From: a virus
Reading direction: 5' to 3' (one strand)
Virus record (IMG/VR): IMGVR_UViG_3300028388_004078
Coordinates: 1 to 53,475 of that record
Length of the DNA stretch: 53,475 bases
This document shows positions 21,922-28,466 of the stretch, in pieces. The translations under genes were made by a program, and so were the position numbers. The notes under the pieces were generated by a model, which saw nothing but the letters and a program-made list of their open reading frames with translations, searched no databases and was not told the DNA's origin. Each line of letters begins with the position of its first letter. Position 1 is the first letter of the stretch.

Positions 21922-22006
21922 TTGCGGGGGCAGGATTCGAACCTGCGTGATCCTTGTTCAGGAAACGGGTTATGAGCCCGCTGAGTGGCCTCTACTCTAC
22001 CCCGCA
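21922..22006 (-). tRNA. Type II tRNA with CAT anticodon, initiator-like stem
   Basis: Acceptor TGCGGGG/CCCCGCA, D stem GAGT/ACTC, anticodon stem GCGGG/CCCGT with loop CTCATAA, T arm GCAGG/CCTGC. The three stacked G-C pairs next to the loop are the hallmark of initiator tRNA. Yet an 18-nt variable region with a TCCT/AGGA stem makes it class II. CCA is not encoded. Confidence 0.7.
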
Positions 22007-22022
22007 ACAAAATACCCATAAT

Positions 22023-22087
22023 TGGTCGGCGTGGTGGGGAGTCGAACCCCTTGATGCATCACTATCCTCAAGCCCCGAGGCACGCCG
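22023..22087 (-). tRNA. tRNA-like gene without an anticodon arm
   Basis: A 65-nt element with perfect acceptor CGGCGTG/CACGCCG, A73, encoded CCA, D-like arm CCTC/GAGG and T arm GGGG-TTCGACT-CCCC. Only about 15 nt, which fold as TGAT-GC-ATCA, lie where the anticodon arm should be. It may be a decayed tRNA or a chargeable mimic. Confidence 0.5.
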
Positions 22088-22118
22088 AAAAATGGTCCGC
22101 GCAAGCACGAACAAGTAT

Positions 22119-22194
22119 TGGTCAGGGCGGTGGGTCACGATCCCACGGCCTCCGGATTCCAAATCCGGTACTCTACCAACTGAGCTACGCCCTG
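22119..22194 (-). tRNA. tRNA-Pro(TGG)
   Basis: Acceptor CAGGGCG/CGCCCTG with the C1-G72 pair typical of proline, anticodon stem CCGGA/TCCGG with loop TTTGGAA (TGG), encoded CCA. Confidence 0.88.
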
Positions 22195-22197
22195 ATG

Positions 22198-22554
22198 TTA
22201 CGTTGGGGCGCCTTTCGGCGACGTGATTTCTTCGTCCAGTGTTTGGAAATTCGATCCGCTGGCGACCAGACAGGTCAGGCCGTTTGGTGTCGTGACCGTG
22301 ATCGTCCATGTGCCGGTTTCTTCGTTGCCCCAGACTTCCACGATGGCGGTGGCGGTGGAACCGCCGCTGCCACTCAGGCCAACTGCTCGGCGCGCTTCTT
22401 CGTAGCCGGGGCGAGTACCGGAAGGAGCGTCGATTGGGCCGCTCAGGCGTGCCTCGACAAGCTGCCGTGGGGCACAGTTCTGTTGCTGGGCATCAGCGGG
22501 GTGCGATGCAAAAACGGCCAGCGCCAGAGCGGGCGCCGCAAGAAACTTCCACAT
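22198..22554 (-). CDS. Exported small protein with signal peptide
   Basis: A 118-residue protein from the ATG at 22554 (AAGGA 7 bp upstream). Signal peptide WKFLAAPALALAVFASHPADA with a likely cut after ADA. The mature part has two cysteines (NCAPRQLVEARL; GLTCLVASG) that could pair, and strands TAIVEVWGNEETGTWTITVTTPNG. Proteins of this layout are common in Rhodobacterales. It probably acts in the periplasm. A GANTC promoter lies at 22728-22756 with a leader of about 170 nt. Confidence 0.65.
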   Translation of the reverse strand: MWKFLAAPALALAVFASHPADAQQQNCAPRQLVEARLSGPIDAPSGTRPGYEEARRAVGLSGSGGSTATAIVEVWGNEETGTWTITVTTPNGLTCLVASGSNFQTLDEEITSPKGAPT

Positions 22555-22727
22555 GTTCATGTCCTTTTCGACTTTGGTGCTCAATCGCACCACATAAAAG
22601 TTACGATCCGGTTTCCTCTCAAACCAAAAAAGTCACGCCCGTGTTGTGTTCTTGCTTGGCCGCTCCTGCGGAGCACGAGACAACTTGCGTAATACAATAC
22701 CATATTTTCTTGGAACTTGTTGAACCC

Positions 22728-22756
22728 TATGTAGGTGATTCGGACGCCAGTGTCAA
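22728..22756 (-). promoter_or_regulatory. GANTC-containing promoter
   Basis: TTGACA, 9 bp, GAATC, 3 bp, TACATA on the minus strand, upstream of the exported protein gene at 22198-22554. Confidence 0.7.
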
Positions 22757-22821
22757 GAACTTTTTTGGCCCACCACGCGATGGTGACTTACGTTCCTCCC
22801 GCCCGCAGAGGAAACCGTGTG

Positions 22822-22895
22822 TGGAGACGTGACCCGGAGTCGAACCGGGATTGACGGAGTTGCAGTCCGCCGCGTAGCCATTCCGCCATCACGTC
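22822..22895 (-). tRNA. tRNA-Cys(GCA)
   Basis: Acceptor GACGTGA/TCACGTC, U73 (a cysteine identity base), anticodon stem GCGGA/TCCGT with loop CTGCAAC (GCA), encoded CCA. Confidence 0.88.
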
Positions 22896-22896
22896 A

Positions 22897-22968
22897 TGGT
22901 CGCGCCACCCGGTAACGATCCGGGCCGGGTTCTTTATGAGAGAACCTTGATCACCATGATCTGGCGCA
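22897..22968 (-). tRNA. tRNA with CAT anticodon (Met or Ile2)
   Basis: Acceptor TGCGCCA/TGGCGCG, D arm GATC/GATC, anticodon stem GTTCT/AGAAC with loop CTCATAA (CAT), T loop ATCGTTA instead of TTCRANY, encoded CCA. Third CAT gene of the array. Confidence 0.75.
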
Positions 22969-22973
22969 GAATT

Positions 22974-23050
22974 TGGTAGCGCATACGGGTTTCGAACCCG
23001 TTTCTCTGCCTTGAAAGGGCAGCGACCTTCGCCAAGAAGTCCAATGCGCC
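22974..23050 (-). tRNA. tRNA-Glu(TTC)
   Basis: Acceptor GGCGCAT/ATGCGCT, anticodon stem CTGCC/GGCAG with loop CTTTCAA (TTC), T arm ACGGG/CCCGT with TTCGAAA, encoded CCA. Confidence 0.86.
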
Positions 23051-23057
23051 ATGAATT

Positions 23058-23133
23058 TGGTGTGCCGGGAAGGAATCGAACCTTCATCTTCGGGACTTCA
23101 ATCCGATGTGGGCACCAGCATCACCACCGACAC
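23058..23133 (-). tRNA. tRNA-Phe(GAA)
   Basis: Acceptor GTGTCGG/CCGGCAC, anticodon stem TCGGA/CCCGA with loop TTGAAGT (GAA), T arm GAAGG/CCTTC with TTCGATT, encoded CCA. It forms the 3' end of the transcript that carries the long structured RNA before it. Confidence 0.78.
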
Positions 23134-23575
23134 ATAAAACGCAAACTTGAGATTTTCAATCCCACTTGCCGTGGGCTACTCTCGTGGACCCCAATCCAAC
23201 GGCTCGACCCGACACATCTTTTGGTGTTGGGGCACCGCCAGACATATCCTCGACTTCCGCTTAAAACTGGACATCGGGTGGCGCGATTGGGCACGCCATG
23301 CCGCTGCCACCACGAACCTTACGGTTCTCGTCTGGATGAAACAATCTAGGTGCGTGCTCGATAAGGGTCCCGTAGGACAAATACCGTTTCGTGCTCAAAA
23401 TGATCGAGCACGCGCCAAGATTGTTCCCCAAAAGGGACGCCGGTCATCGGATAACCCCCGTTGGGAGGTCCCTATCGGCGCACATTGCCATATTATTTAT
23501 CACAGCTATCGCCGTGGCAACGTTCAGAACACCAAATTGTCAAAAAGCGTGTCAATGCAGAGCATCAACTTCCCT
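23134..23575 (-). ncRNA. Long structured RNA upstream of tRNA-Phe
   Basis: About 440 bp without a protein gene, starting just after its own promoter (23579-23607) and running into tRNA-Phe. It is dense in helices: CGAACC-GTAA-GGTTCG with a GNRA tetraloop, CCCAC/GTGGG, CCCCAA/TTGGGG, and an 11-bp pair GCGTGCTCGAT (23352-23362 with 23403-23413). The 3' arm of that pair can also pair locally (23390-23396 with 23406-23412), so two forms are possible. Position beside phage tRNAs recalls GOLLD and ROOL RNAs; class not proven. Confidence 0.6.
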
Positions 23576-23578
23576 AGT

Positions 23579-23607
23579 CAGATAACTGATTCGGGGTGGT
23601 TTGTCAA
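23579..23607 (-). promoter_or_regulatory. GANTC-containing promoter of the long RNA
   Basis: TTGACA, 9 bp, GAATC, 3 bp, TATCTG on the minus strand, just upstream of the structured RNA that ends in tRNA-Phe. Confidence 0.7.
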
Positions 23608-23631
23608 GCGCTAAGTACCGCTTCTAATTTT

Positions 23632-23713
23632 TGGAAGGTCCTACAGGATTCGAGCCCGAGTCACTGGATTGAAAGTCCAATATCCTTGACTAGGCGAAGG
23701 CATAAAAGGACGC
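23632..23713 (-). tRNA. tRNA-Glu(TTC), second copy
   Basis: Anticodon stem TTGGA/TCCAG with loop CTTTCAA (TTC), D stem CCTT/AAGG with a long loop, T loop CTCGAAT, U73, encoded CCA. The acceptor pairs at six of seven positions. First gene of the array in transcript order. Less regular than the other glutamate tRNA. Confidence 0.6.
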
Positions 23714-23802
23714 TACAACTCTGAGACAAAGATTTTCGGAGACGTTTAGATCCGGTTGACTTTGGCGAGACATGTAATCCCGCCGCCGGTACGTTTCCTA
23801 TT

Positions 23803-23886
23803 TCACAGCCTTGGTCTCTCGTTCGTATGATACCTAATGCTCGGTACGGGCTGCGCCTCATGGGGCGTATATGCGCCAGTAAACAT
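23803..23886 (-). CDS. Short leader-like peptide
   Basis: A 27-residue frame (MFTGAYTPHEAQPVPSIRYH...) with AGGAGG 6 bp before the ATG, preceded by a promoter at 23946-23974. It may be a real small protein or a leader peptide for the tRNA transcript. No other support. Confidence 0.35.
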   Translation of the reverse strand: MFTGAYTPHEAQPVPSIRYHTNERPRL

Positions 23887-23945
23887 GGTGTCGCCTCCTA
23901 TGTTGGCGGTTCTAGCGGAGTAGGCGTCCGCATCTGATGTAATAC

Positions 23946-23974
23946 TAACTACACCAACCCGATTCGAATGTCAA
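23946..23974 (-). promoter_or_regulatory. GANTC-containing promoter of the tRNA array
   Basis: TTGACA, 17-bp spacer with GAATC three bases after the -35 element, TAGTTA on the minus strand. It is the first promoter upstream of the tRNA array. Confidence 0.55.
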
Positions 23975-24013
23975 CAACTTTTTTGCGTCTGGTCACATTT
24001 TTCTTCGTATGGG

Positions 24014-24295
24014 CTATTTTTCAATCTGTAATTGTCCTAGCCCGTTCCTGTCGATGTAGCGGTCCACCTCTTCCGTGTTCAGGCGATGAGCTTTGGGAAC
24101 GTGGTTTCGACCGTTGCGTATGTGTTCATCCACCCACTTCTCGGCTTCGAGGATGCCGCAGATCATATTGTTGCGGGTGGGTCCGACTTCAAGTTCCCAG
24201 ACTTTCGTTCCACTTGGCGAGATGATTGCCAGTTCATGGATTTCAGGTTCGTGTCCCTTACCGCGAACATAGCGATGTGTCAGTAGGTAAGTCAT
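24014..24295 (-). CDS. Small hypothetical protein
   Basis: A 93-residue protein (MTYLLTHRYVRGKGHEPEIHELAI...) whose ATG overlaps the TAA of the membrane peptide gene before it, so it is translated by coupling. It has IISPSGTKVWELEVGPTRNN as strands and a charged helical end with NTEEVDRYIDRNGLG. No family recognised. Confidence 0.5.
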   Translation of the reverse strand: MTYLLTHRYVRGKGHEPEIHELAIISPSGTKVWELEVGPTRNNMICGILEAEKWVDEHIRNGRNHVPKAHRLNTEEVDRYIDRNGLGQLQIEK

Positions 24296-24450
24296 TACAG
24301 TCTTTCGTCGAAACTCTCGAACGCGTCGGTAATCTTGTCTGCCACTCGTGTGTGGAACAAAACAAAGTACAGCCCCACCCAAGCCAGTGCAGCGACCAAA
24401 AGCGCTCCAAGCGTGAGCGCCGCTCCAATCAACATCATATCCAAAAACAT
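24295..24450 (-). CDS. Small single-pass membrane protein
   Basis: A 51-residue protein with AGGAGG at ideal spacing. One long membrane segment (ALTLGALLVAALAWVGLYFVLF) then a charged tail HTRVADKITDAFESFDERL. Second of two adjacent small membrane proteins; a lysis or superinfection-exclusion role is possible but unsupported. Confidence 0.6.
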   Translation of the reverse strand: MFLDMMLIGAALTLGALLVAALAWVGLYFVLFHTRVADKITDAFESFDERL

Positions 24451-24464
24451 TTCATTCCTCCTTT

Positions 24465-24560
24465 TCAGCCTTCTCTGGCTATGATAACAATCGCCGCCAG
24501 TACAATACCAGCAATTACCACGTACGGTACTGCTTCGATTAGCATAGGTAGTCCAGTCAT
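24465..24560 (-). CDS. Small single-pass membrane peptide
   Basis: A 31-residue peptide, almost wholly one membrane segment (YVVIAGIVLAAIVII) after MTGLPMLIEAVP, with AAGGGTG before the ATG. Its stop is followed at once by the ribosome-binding site of the next membrane protein. A promoter (TTGACA, 17 bp, TACTGA) lies at 24584-24612. Confidence 0.55.
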   Translation of the reverse strand: MTGLPMLIEAVPYVVIAGIVLAAIVIIAREG

Positions 24561-24608
24561 GTCATTCACCCTTTAGATAACCATCAGTACCACGATCTCG
24601 TTAGCCTG

Positions 24609-25106
24609 TCAAGGCACGACGCACTTGTTCTGGATCATGGGATTGATCAGGTCCCGGCGAAGATAGCGATAGATGTCCTTGAAGCAGTCGCCGTGCGGTT
24701 TCATATAGGGCTTCGAGCTTTTTCGCCCAAACCGTTTAATCTTCGGGCCGTATCGGAACTGAACATGGTGAGAGACTTCGTGGGCGACGAGACACCAGAG
24801 GGCGTCTTCGGGGTCGATGACGGTGATGCGCCCGATTATGGGGTCCTTGTCGAACGACTTGTATTCCGACCATACACGGTTGTTTCTTTGCCAGCACTCA
24901 AGGTTGATTTTGATGCAGGACGCACCTGCTCGGGACCGGATGCCCGGAGTGCTTCTGACGATGAGGGCTTGATGTGCGATGGTGCCTGCGTTAGCGGGCA
25001 GATCAAGCTCATATTGCTTGAGGCGGAGTTGCCTGATGCAGCGCTTGACCATCTTAGCAACTTTCTGCGCCTCGGATCGGCTGACGTTCTGACCGAGAAT
25101 CTTCAT
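24609..25106 (-). CDS. SprT-like zinc metalloprotease
   Basis: A 165-residue protein starting at 25106 (AAGGAGG). ALWCLVAHEVSHHVQFRYGPK contains the HExxH zinc site (HEVSH), and KPHGDCFKDIYRYLRRDLINP downstream supplies the third ligand region, both typical of SprT-like proteases. The N-terminal part is basic and helical. Members cleave DNA-protein crosslinks or have unknown targets. A promoter (TTGACA, 17 bp, TACATT) lies at 25136-25164. Confidence 0.75.
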   Translation of the reverse strand: MKILGQNVSRSEAQKVAKMVKRCIRQLRLKQYELDLPANAGTIAHQALIVRSTPGIRSRAGASCIKINLECWQRNNRVWSEYKSFDKDPIIGRITVIDPEDALWCLVAHEVSHHVQFRYGPKIKRFGRKSSKPYMKPHGDCFKDIYRYLRRDLINPMIQNKCVVP

Positions 25107-25135
25107 GTGGGCCTCCTTCTGATTCGCTATGAACA

Positions 25136-25164
25136 AATGTAACTCACAGCGAAAATGATGTCAA
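25136..25164 (-). promoter_or_regulatory. Promoter of the SprT-like gene
   Basis: TTGACA, 17-bp spacer, TACATT on the minus strand, 30 bp upstream of the gene. No GANTC in the spacer. Confidence 0.6.
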
Positions 25165-25485
25165 GTACCTGTTTTACAAGAGATTCTGAGGCTCGGCCCA
25201 GAATAGTTAAAAATGTGTTAATCCATATTTGAAAATTTTCAAATTTTTGGAGACCGGTTTTTTGAAAGGGGGGTGGGGGGTCTAATTCTCGGCTGGGTCC
25301 CCGGTTGGTGTGAGAGGCGCTGCCGGGTGCTGTAAGTGGTAAATTGGTCTTGGCCTAGCTAACAGCTACTACGCGCGCGAATCACCCCCACCCCTACCTC
25401 CCCCTTGGGTCCCTCCCGGTTTCGAATGTCAAGGTTCCATGTTTGTGCCGCGATGTTTTTTGCATCGCGACACTTTGTCCTTGAC
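25165..25485. other. Gene-free region with long-range G/C inverted repeat
   Basis: 320 bp without a gene. It has an AT-rich palindrome (TTTGAAAATTTTCAAA near 25228), a G-run block containing GGGGTGGGGG (about 25266), its exact complement CCCCCACCCC at about 25386, and a hairpin CGCGATG/CATCGCG near 25452. The G-run could form a quadruplex on the plus strand. Function unknown. Confidence 0.6.
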
Positions 25486-25743
25486 TTACCAGCCAGCATC
25501 TGCCTCGACCAGCAGGTCCGTGAGGTAGTCCATGCATTGCGATTCGATCTTGTCCATCAGGCGCTTGCTCACCCGCTTGCCGCGCGAGTTATAGACAATC
25601 ACGTCCTCAACCTCGGTCCATGCCGGTTCGTCGCTGCCGTAGCTGTTGCTGCCGCCATGCGAGACAGTTGCTTCAACCTCAACCTCGCACTCATACTCGG
25701 TTCCGTTGTGCTGGATGTAGACGGTGGCGGTGATGTTGGTCAT
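25486..25743 (-). CDS. Accessory hypothetical protein
   Basis: An 85-residue acidic protein with AAGGGA before the ATG. MTNITATVYIQHNGTEYECEVEVEATVSHGG and WTEVEDVIVYNSRGKRV suggest a small beta-sheet protein with a helical end. Own promoter at 25777-25805. First of a series of short, separately promoted genes. Confidence 0.6.
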   Translation of the reverse strand: MTNITATVYIQHNGTEYECEVEVEATVSHGGSNSYGSDEPAWTEVEDVIVYNSRGKRVSKRLMDKIESQCMDYLTDLLVEADAGW

Positions 25744-25776
25744 TGGGTCATTCCCTTGTTAGCGTTTCGATGATTC

Positions 25777-25805
25777 TTTATCGCACTCCTCGCCACGATT
25801 CGCAA
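25777..25805 (-). promoter_or_regulatory. TTGCGAATC-type promoter
   Basis: TTGCGA, 17-bp spacer, GATAAA on the minus strand. GAATC overlaps the -35 element. Confidence 0.7.
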
Positions 25806-25829
25806 TAGAAAAATCGCACGCCCTTTCAT

Positions 25830-26270
25830 TTATTTGGGCAGGGCCAGCACGCTAGGCGGTGCATCGTACGGGGCCAGCATGTAGAGCGCTGCCACATCAT
25901 GCACAGGCTCTTGCGTGTCGCGCCGGTAGAAATAGGGCGCAAAGGTCGGCACGTACGTGACGCCCACTAGCCCGGTCAACGATTCCAGATAGGCGCGCCA
26001 TCCGTCCACATCATGCGACACGATTCCAGCGTCGATGCGCGCAAACGCGTGGACATTTTTCTGCCCGGTGCGGCATACCTTGGCGCGGCCAGCCCTGCCC
26101 ACAACCATGCGGGCAGGGCCATCGCAAACGACGACTCGGGCGTGGGATTCGACGCGGCCAGAGCGGCGCGATTTGAGCGACCAGACCCTCCGGTGGAGAT
26201 TGAAATACACATCCGCCATCTGAAAGCTTTGCGAGTCAGCGACGGGCGGAAAGAGGGGGTGCCGGGTCAT
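25830..26270 (-). CDS. Accessory hypothetical protein
   Basis: A 146-residue protein; the ATG at 26270 follows AAAGG. MADVYFNLHRRVWSLKSRRSGRVESHARVVVCDGPARMVVGRAGRAKV is a pattern I recall from phage and plasmid hypothetical proteins, with strong basic character. The C-terminal half has FAPYFYRRDTQEPVHDVAALY. Its role is unknown. Own GANTC promoter at 26307-26335. Confidence 0.55.
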   Translation of the reverse strand: MTRHPLFPPVADSQSFQMADVYFNLHRRVWSLKSRRSGRVESHARVVVCDGPARMVVGRAGRAKVCRTGQKNVHAFARIDAGIVSHDVDGWRAYLESLTGLVGVTYVPTFAPYFYRRDTQEPVHDVAALYMLAPYDAPPSVLALPK

Positions 26271-26306
26271 GAATTTTGCCTTTCGGGTTTTTCGTTTTGT
26301 CACATC

Positions 26307-26335
26307 TTTCTAGCGCGATTCGCGGGCAAGGTCAA
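26307..26335 (-). promoter_or_regulatory. GANTC-containing promoter
   Basis: TTGACC, 8 bp, GAATC, 4 bp, TAGAAA on the minus strand, before the gene at 25830-26270. Confidence 0.65.
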
Positions 26336-26357
26336 GCGCCTTGCCCGCATGCCTGCC

Positions 26358-26744
26358 CTACGCCACATCCCCTTTGCGGGTTATGAATTCCGACAGTTTG
26401 CCGCGCCAGATGCGGCGCTCGGTCCACTTGTCCCAGCCTTCCACGCTCGACACAGCGAGCCACAGAGCGCCATCACCGGCCTGCGTCAGTAGGTAGCCAT
26501 ATTCCACGTCACAGGCCGCGCGGCGCGTCTTGGCGCGGCTCACGCTGCCGCTGCCGGTCTTGTTCGCTGCCACGAAAGCGGCGGCGAATTCGTCGGCCTC
26601 GTACCGGGGGAGGGGCCATGCCACGCCAGAGTCCAGCGTATTGTTGAAATAGTTCCACGCCCATGTCGGATAGCCGTCGTGGTGGATATAGACGTGATGC
26701 GATTCGCGGGTGTCCTTGAAGGTGTAAATTGCACGGGTGCTCAT
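26358..26744 (-). CDS. Conserved phage accessory protein
   Basis: A 128-residue protein starting MSTRAIYTFKDTRESHHVYIHHDGYPTWAWNYFN. The RAIYTFKD ... VYIHHDGYP segment is found, as I recall, in many phage and plasmid hypothetical proteins. The C-terminal part has CDVEYGYLLTQAGDGALWLAV. No function is known. AAAGGA before the ATG and a GANTC promoter at 26811-26839. Confidence 0.65.
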   Translation of the reverse strand: MSTRAIYTFKDTRESHHVYIHHDGYPTWAWNYFNNTLDSGVAWPLPRYEADEFAAAFVAANKTGSGSVSRAKTRRAACDVEYGYLLTQAGDGALWLAVSSVEGWDKWTERRIWRGKLSEFITRKGDVA

Positions 26745-26810
26745 ATCTGAGTCCTTTCCTTGGGTTTATGCCCCGCGCCTTTACCGGGGCCGCGTTCTTT
26801 CTGTGCATCC

Positions 26811-26839
26811 TTTATGCCTGATTCGTAGGGCGCGGTCAA
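26811..26839 (-). promoter_or_regulatory. GANTC-containing promoter
   Basis: TTGACC, 9 bp, GAATC, 3 bp, CATAAA on the minus strand. The 30 bp are nearly identical to the promoter at 27140-27168. Confidence 0.75.
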
Positions 26840-26864
26840 TAGAAATTTTCCGCGCCCTTCTTTT

Positions 26865-27089
26865 TTACCAGCCTTCCCGCATGGGGCGATAATCCGACCA
26901 TTCGCCATCATAGACAGCAGCGATGCAGCCTTTCAGGAAAAGCGCCACGCTCTTGACGTTGCTTCCCGCATGGAAGCGCTCGACAGCGATCTGGCGAGCG
27001 ACACGCGCGTCGGTTCCCAGATGGAAAGGGTGCTGAACCGCCTTGCCTTCCTCGATTTCGACGGAGAGGGTGAAGGTCGAATGTGCCAT
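26865..27089 (-). CDS. Accessory hypothetical protein
   Basis: A 74-residue protein (MAHSTFTLSVEIEEGKAVQHPFHLG...) with GGGAGA before the ATG. Strand-rich start, then a helix ARVARQIAVERFHAG and NVKSVALFLKGCIAAVYDGEW. No family recognised. Promoter at 27140-27168. Confidence 0.6.
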   Translation of the reverse strand: MAHSTFTLSVEIEEGKAVQHPFHLGTDARVARQIAVERFHAGSNVKSVALFLKGCIAAVYDGEWSDYRPMREGW

Positions 27090-27139
27090 GGGTGTCTCCC
27101 TTTCTGGCGAGGGCTGCGGGTGCCGCCCTTTCTGCATCC

Positions 27140-27168
27140 TTTATGCCTGATTCGTAGGGCGCGGTCAA
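27140..27168 (-). promoter_or_regulatory. GANTC-containing promoter
   Basis: TTGACC, 9 bp, GAATC, 3 bp, CATAAA on the minus strand, a near copy of the promoter at 26811-26839. Confidence 0.75.
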
Positions 27169-27192
27169 AAACTATTGACCGCGCCTTACTTT

Positions 27193-27462
27193 TTACGGTG
27201 TTTCACGTGAAACAATGGCGTCCAGTAGCGTTTGCCAGTCTTTCGCGGGGATTGCCACGAATTGCGGCGAATTCGTCGCGGTCGCGGCGCGGGAAAGATT
27301 GACCAGAACCGCCCGCAAGCGCTCGGAGTCGTTGTGTTGCGCCTCTTGCGTTTCGATGCATTCGATTGCGACTCGGATCGTTTCCGCGATCTCTGCCCCG
27401 TCAAGGTGCGGATTCAGATGCACGTTGCCGGGTTGTGTAGACCCTAGAAGGGTCCGCAGCAT
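27193..27462 (-). CDS. Accessory hypothetical protein with parS in its 3' end
   Basis: An 89-residue helical protein (MLRTLLGSTQPGNVHLNPHLDGAEIAETIRVAIECIE...) ending DAIVSRETP. The last codons are made from a perfect 16-bp parS palindrome (27199-27214). A TTG overlapping the stop before it could be an earlier start. No family recognised. Confidence 0.5.
   Translation of the reverse strand: MLRTLLGSTQPGNVHLNPHLDGAEIAETIRVAIECIETQEAQHNDSERLRAVLVNLSRAATATNSPQFVAIPAKDWQTLLDAIVSRETP
27199..27214. promoter_or_regulatory. parS: parS-type centromere site, copy 1
   Basis: Exact 16-bp palindrome TGTTTCACGTGAAACA, the consensus bacterial chromosomal ParB binding site. It lies in the 3' end of the gene at 27193-27462. 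Confidence 0.85.
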
Positions 27463-27476
27463 GTTTGCGGTTGCGT

Positions 27477-27641
27477 TCAAGCGCCGACTCCGGTGCCGAT
27501 GCAGAACGCCACGCCATCCCAAAGCCATTGAACGGGGCCAGCGGTGGCGAAAAGGGTCAGGACATTTTCCGTCATCTCAAAGCGCAAGCCGGTGAGATTC
27601 AGAAAATAGGTCATTTGATCGGGCGTGATGCATTGCGGCAT
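27477..27641 (-). CDS. Small hypothetical protein
   Basis: A 54-residue protein (MPQCITPDQMTYFLNLTGLRFEM...) with GGAGGG before the ATG, hydrophobic with TAGPVQWLWDGVAFCIGTG near its end. It lies between a basic peptide gene and the parS-containing gene and overlaps or abuts both. Confidence 0.5.
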   Translation of the reverse strand: MPQCITPDQMTYFLNLTGLRFEMTENVLTLFATAGPVQWLWDGVAFCIGTGVGA

Positions 27642-27642
27642 G

Positions 27643-27729
27643 TCAGACCCTCCCCAGCCGCGTCCAGCGGCGACGAGTCGGGCGATTGCGGCGGATTGCG
27701 TGGCGGGCCATGAAAGCTTTCAGAATCAT
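27643..27729 (-). CDS. Arginine-rich small peptide
   Basis: A 28-residue very basic peptide (MILKAFMARHAIRRNRPTRRRW...) with AAAGGA before the ATG. The stop codon lies two bases from the next ATG, consistent with coupling. Promoter at 27759-27787. Could bind nucleic acid; unproven. Confidence 0.45.
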   Translation of the reverse strand: MILKAFMARHAIRRNRPTRRRWTRLGRV

Positions 27730-27758
27730 TGGGTTTCCTTTCGGGTTTGGGTGATCTC

Positions 27759-27787
27759 AGATTAGGCGGTGCGGGCGATTCTGTCAA
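27759..27787 (-). promoter_or_regulatory. GANTC-containing promoter
   Basis: TTGACA, 17-bp spacer starting GAATC, TAATCT on the minus strand. Confidence 0.65.
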
Positions 27788-27803
27788 CCGCCCGCGCCAA
27801 GTT

Positions 27804-28412
27804 TCATGCGGTGGGCGACACGTAAACCGGGCCATCCGCGCCAGCCTGAATCGGCACGTAGTCTTCGCCAGCCGTGGCGCGTGCCGAGTCCATGCCTTCG
27901 CTCAGCGCATATTCAGGCTCGCCAATGAAGCCCCAGCAAGAGTCGATCTGCTCGCCTTCGGAGTCGGTGACGGTGAAGCCGTAAACCTCGCCATTCGCCC
28001 ATGCCGAATAGGTCTTGACTTCCTGTTTCAGGATTTCCAGAACCTTGGCGCGCAATTGCGGGCTGATTCGCTTGACGCCATATTCGCGGCGCACATCTTC
28101 CCGGCTCACGTAGATGAAACCGAAAAGCCCGGAGTCCCATGGGCAATGAAAGGGATTCGACTCGGCGGCGCGGTAGCAGGTGCCGGAATGGTCATAGAGC
28201 CAGACCGGCAGGCAGATGTTTTCACGCGCGGTGGCGATGCGGCGCGCTTCCTCGGCGCTGCCATGGGGCGGGTTGTCAGGCGATGCATAGCGACCATGGA
28301 AGCCAAAGAACCGGCCAAGGTTGCACCAGTCACGCGGCGACTCGCTACCGGTGTCATAGTGAACCTCGACAGTCAGGTCGCCAACATTGCGGGTTTCGAT
28401 TGCGTCTTGCAT
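27804..28412 (-). CDS. Conserved accessory protein
   Basis: A 202-residue protein (MQDAIETRNVGDLTVEVHYDTGSESPRDWCNLGRF...) with AAAGGA before the ATG. LPVWLYDHSGTCYRAAESNPFHCPWDSGLFGFIYVSREDVR and EVYGFTVTDSEGEQIDSCWGFIG are conserved in a family I recall from many phages and plasmids, always of unknown function. Several Trp, Cys and His residues. Promoter at 28438-28466. Confidence 0.65.
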   Translation of the reverse strand: MQDAIETRNVGDLTVEVHYDTGSESPRDWCNLGRFFGFHGRYASPDNPPHGSAEEARRIATARENICLPVWLYDHSGTCYRAAESNPFHCPWDSGLFGFIYVSREDVRREYGVKRISPQLRAKVLEILKQEVKTYSAWANGEVYGFTVTDSEGEQIDSCWGFIGEPEYALSEGMDSARATAGEDYVPIQAGADGPVYVSPTA

Positions 28413-28437
28413 TGGGTTTCCTTTCCTCTGATATGCC

Positions 28438-28466
28438 TTTGTAGCACATGTCGGTGCGATTCGCAA
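28438..28466 (-). promoter_or_regulatory. TTGCGAATC-type promoter
   Basis: TTGCGA, 17-bp spacer, TACAAA on the minus strand. Confidence 0.75.

Noticed and set aside
25266-25396. Packaging (cos or pac) site in the G/C-rich inverted repeat
   Set aside because: It is 13 kb from the terminase genes and nothing links it to packaging; kept only as an unexplained repeat.
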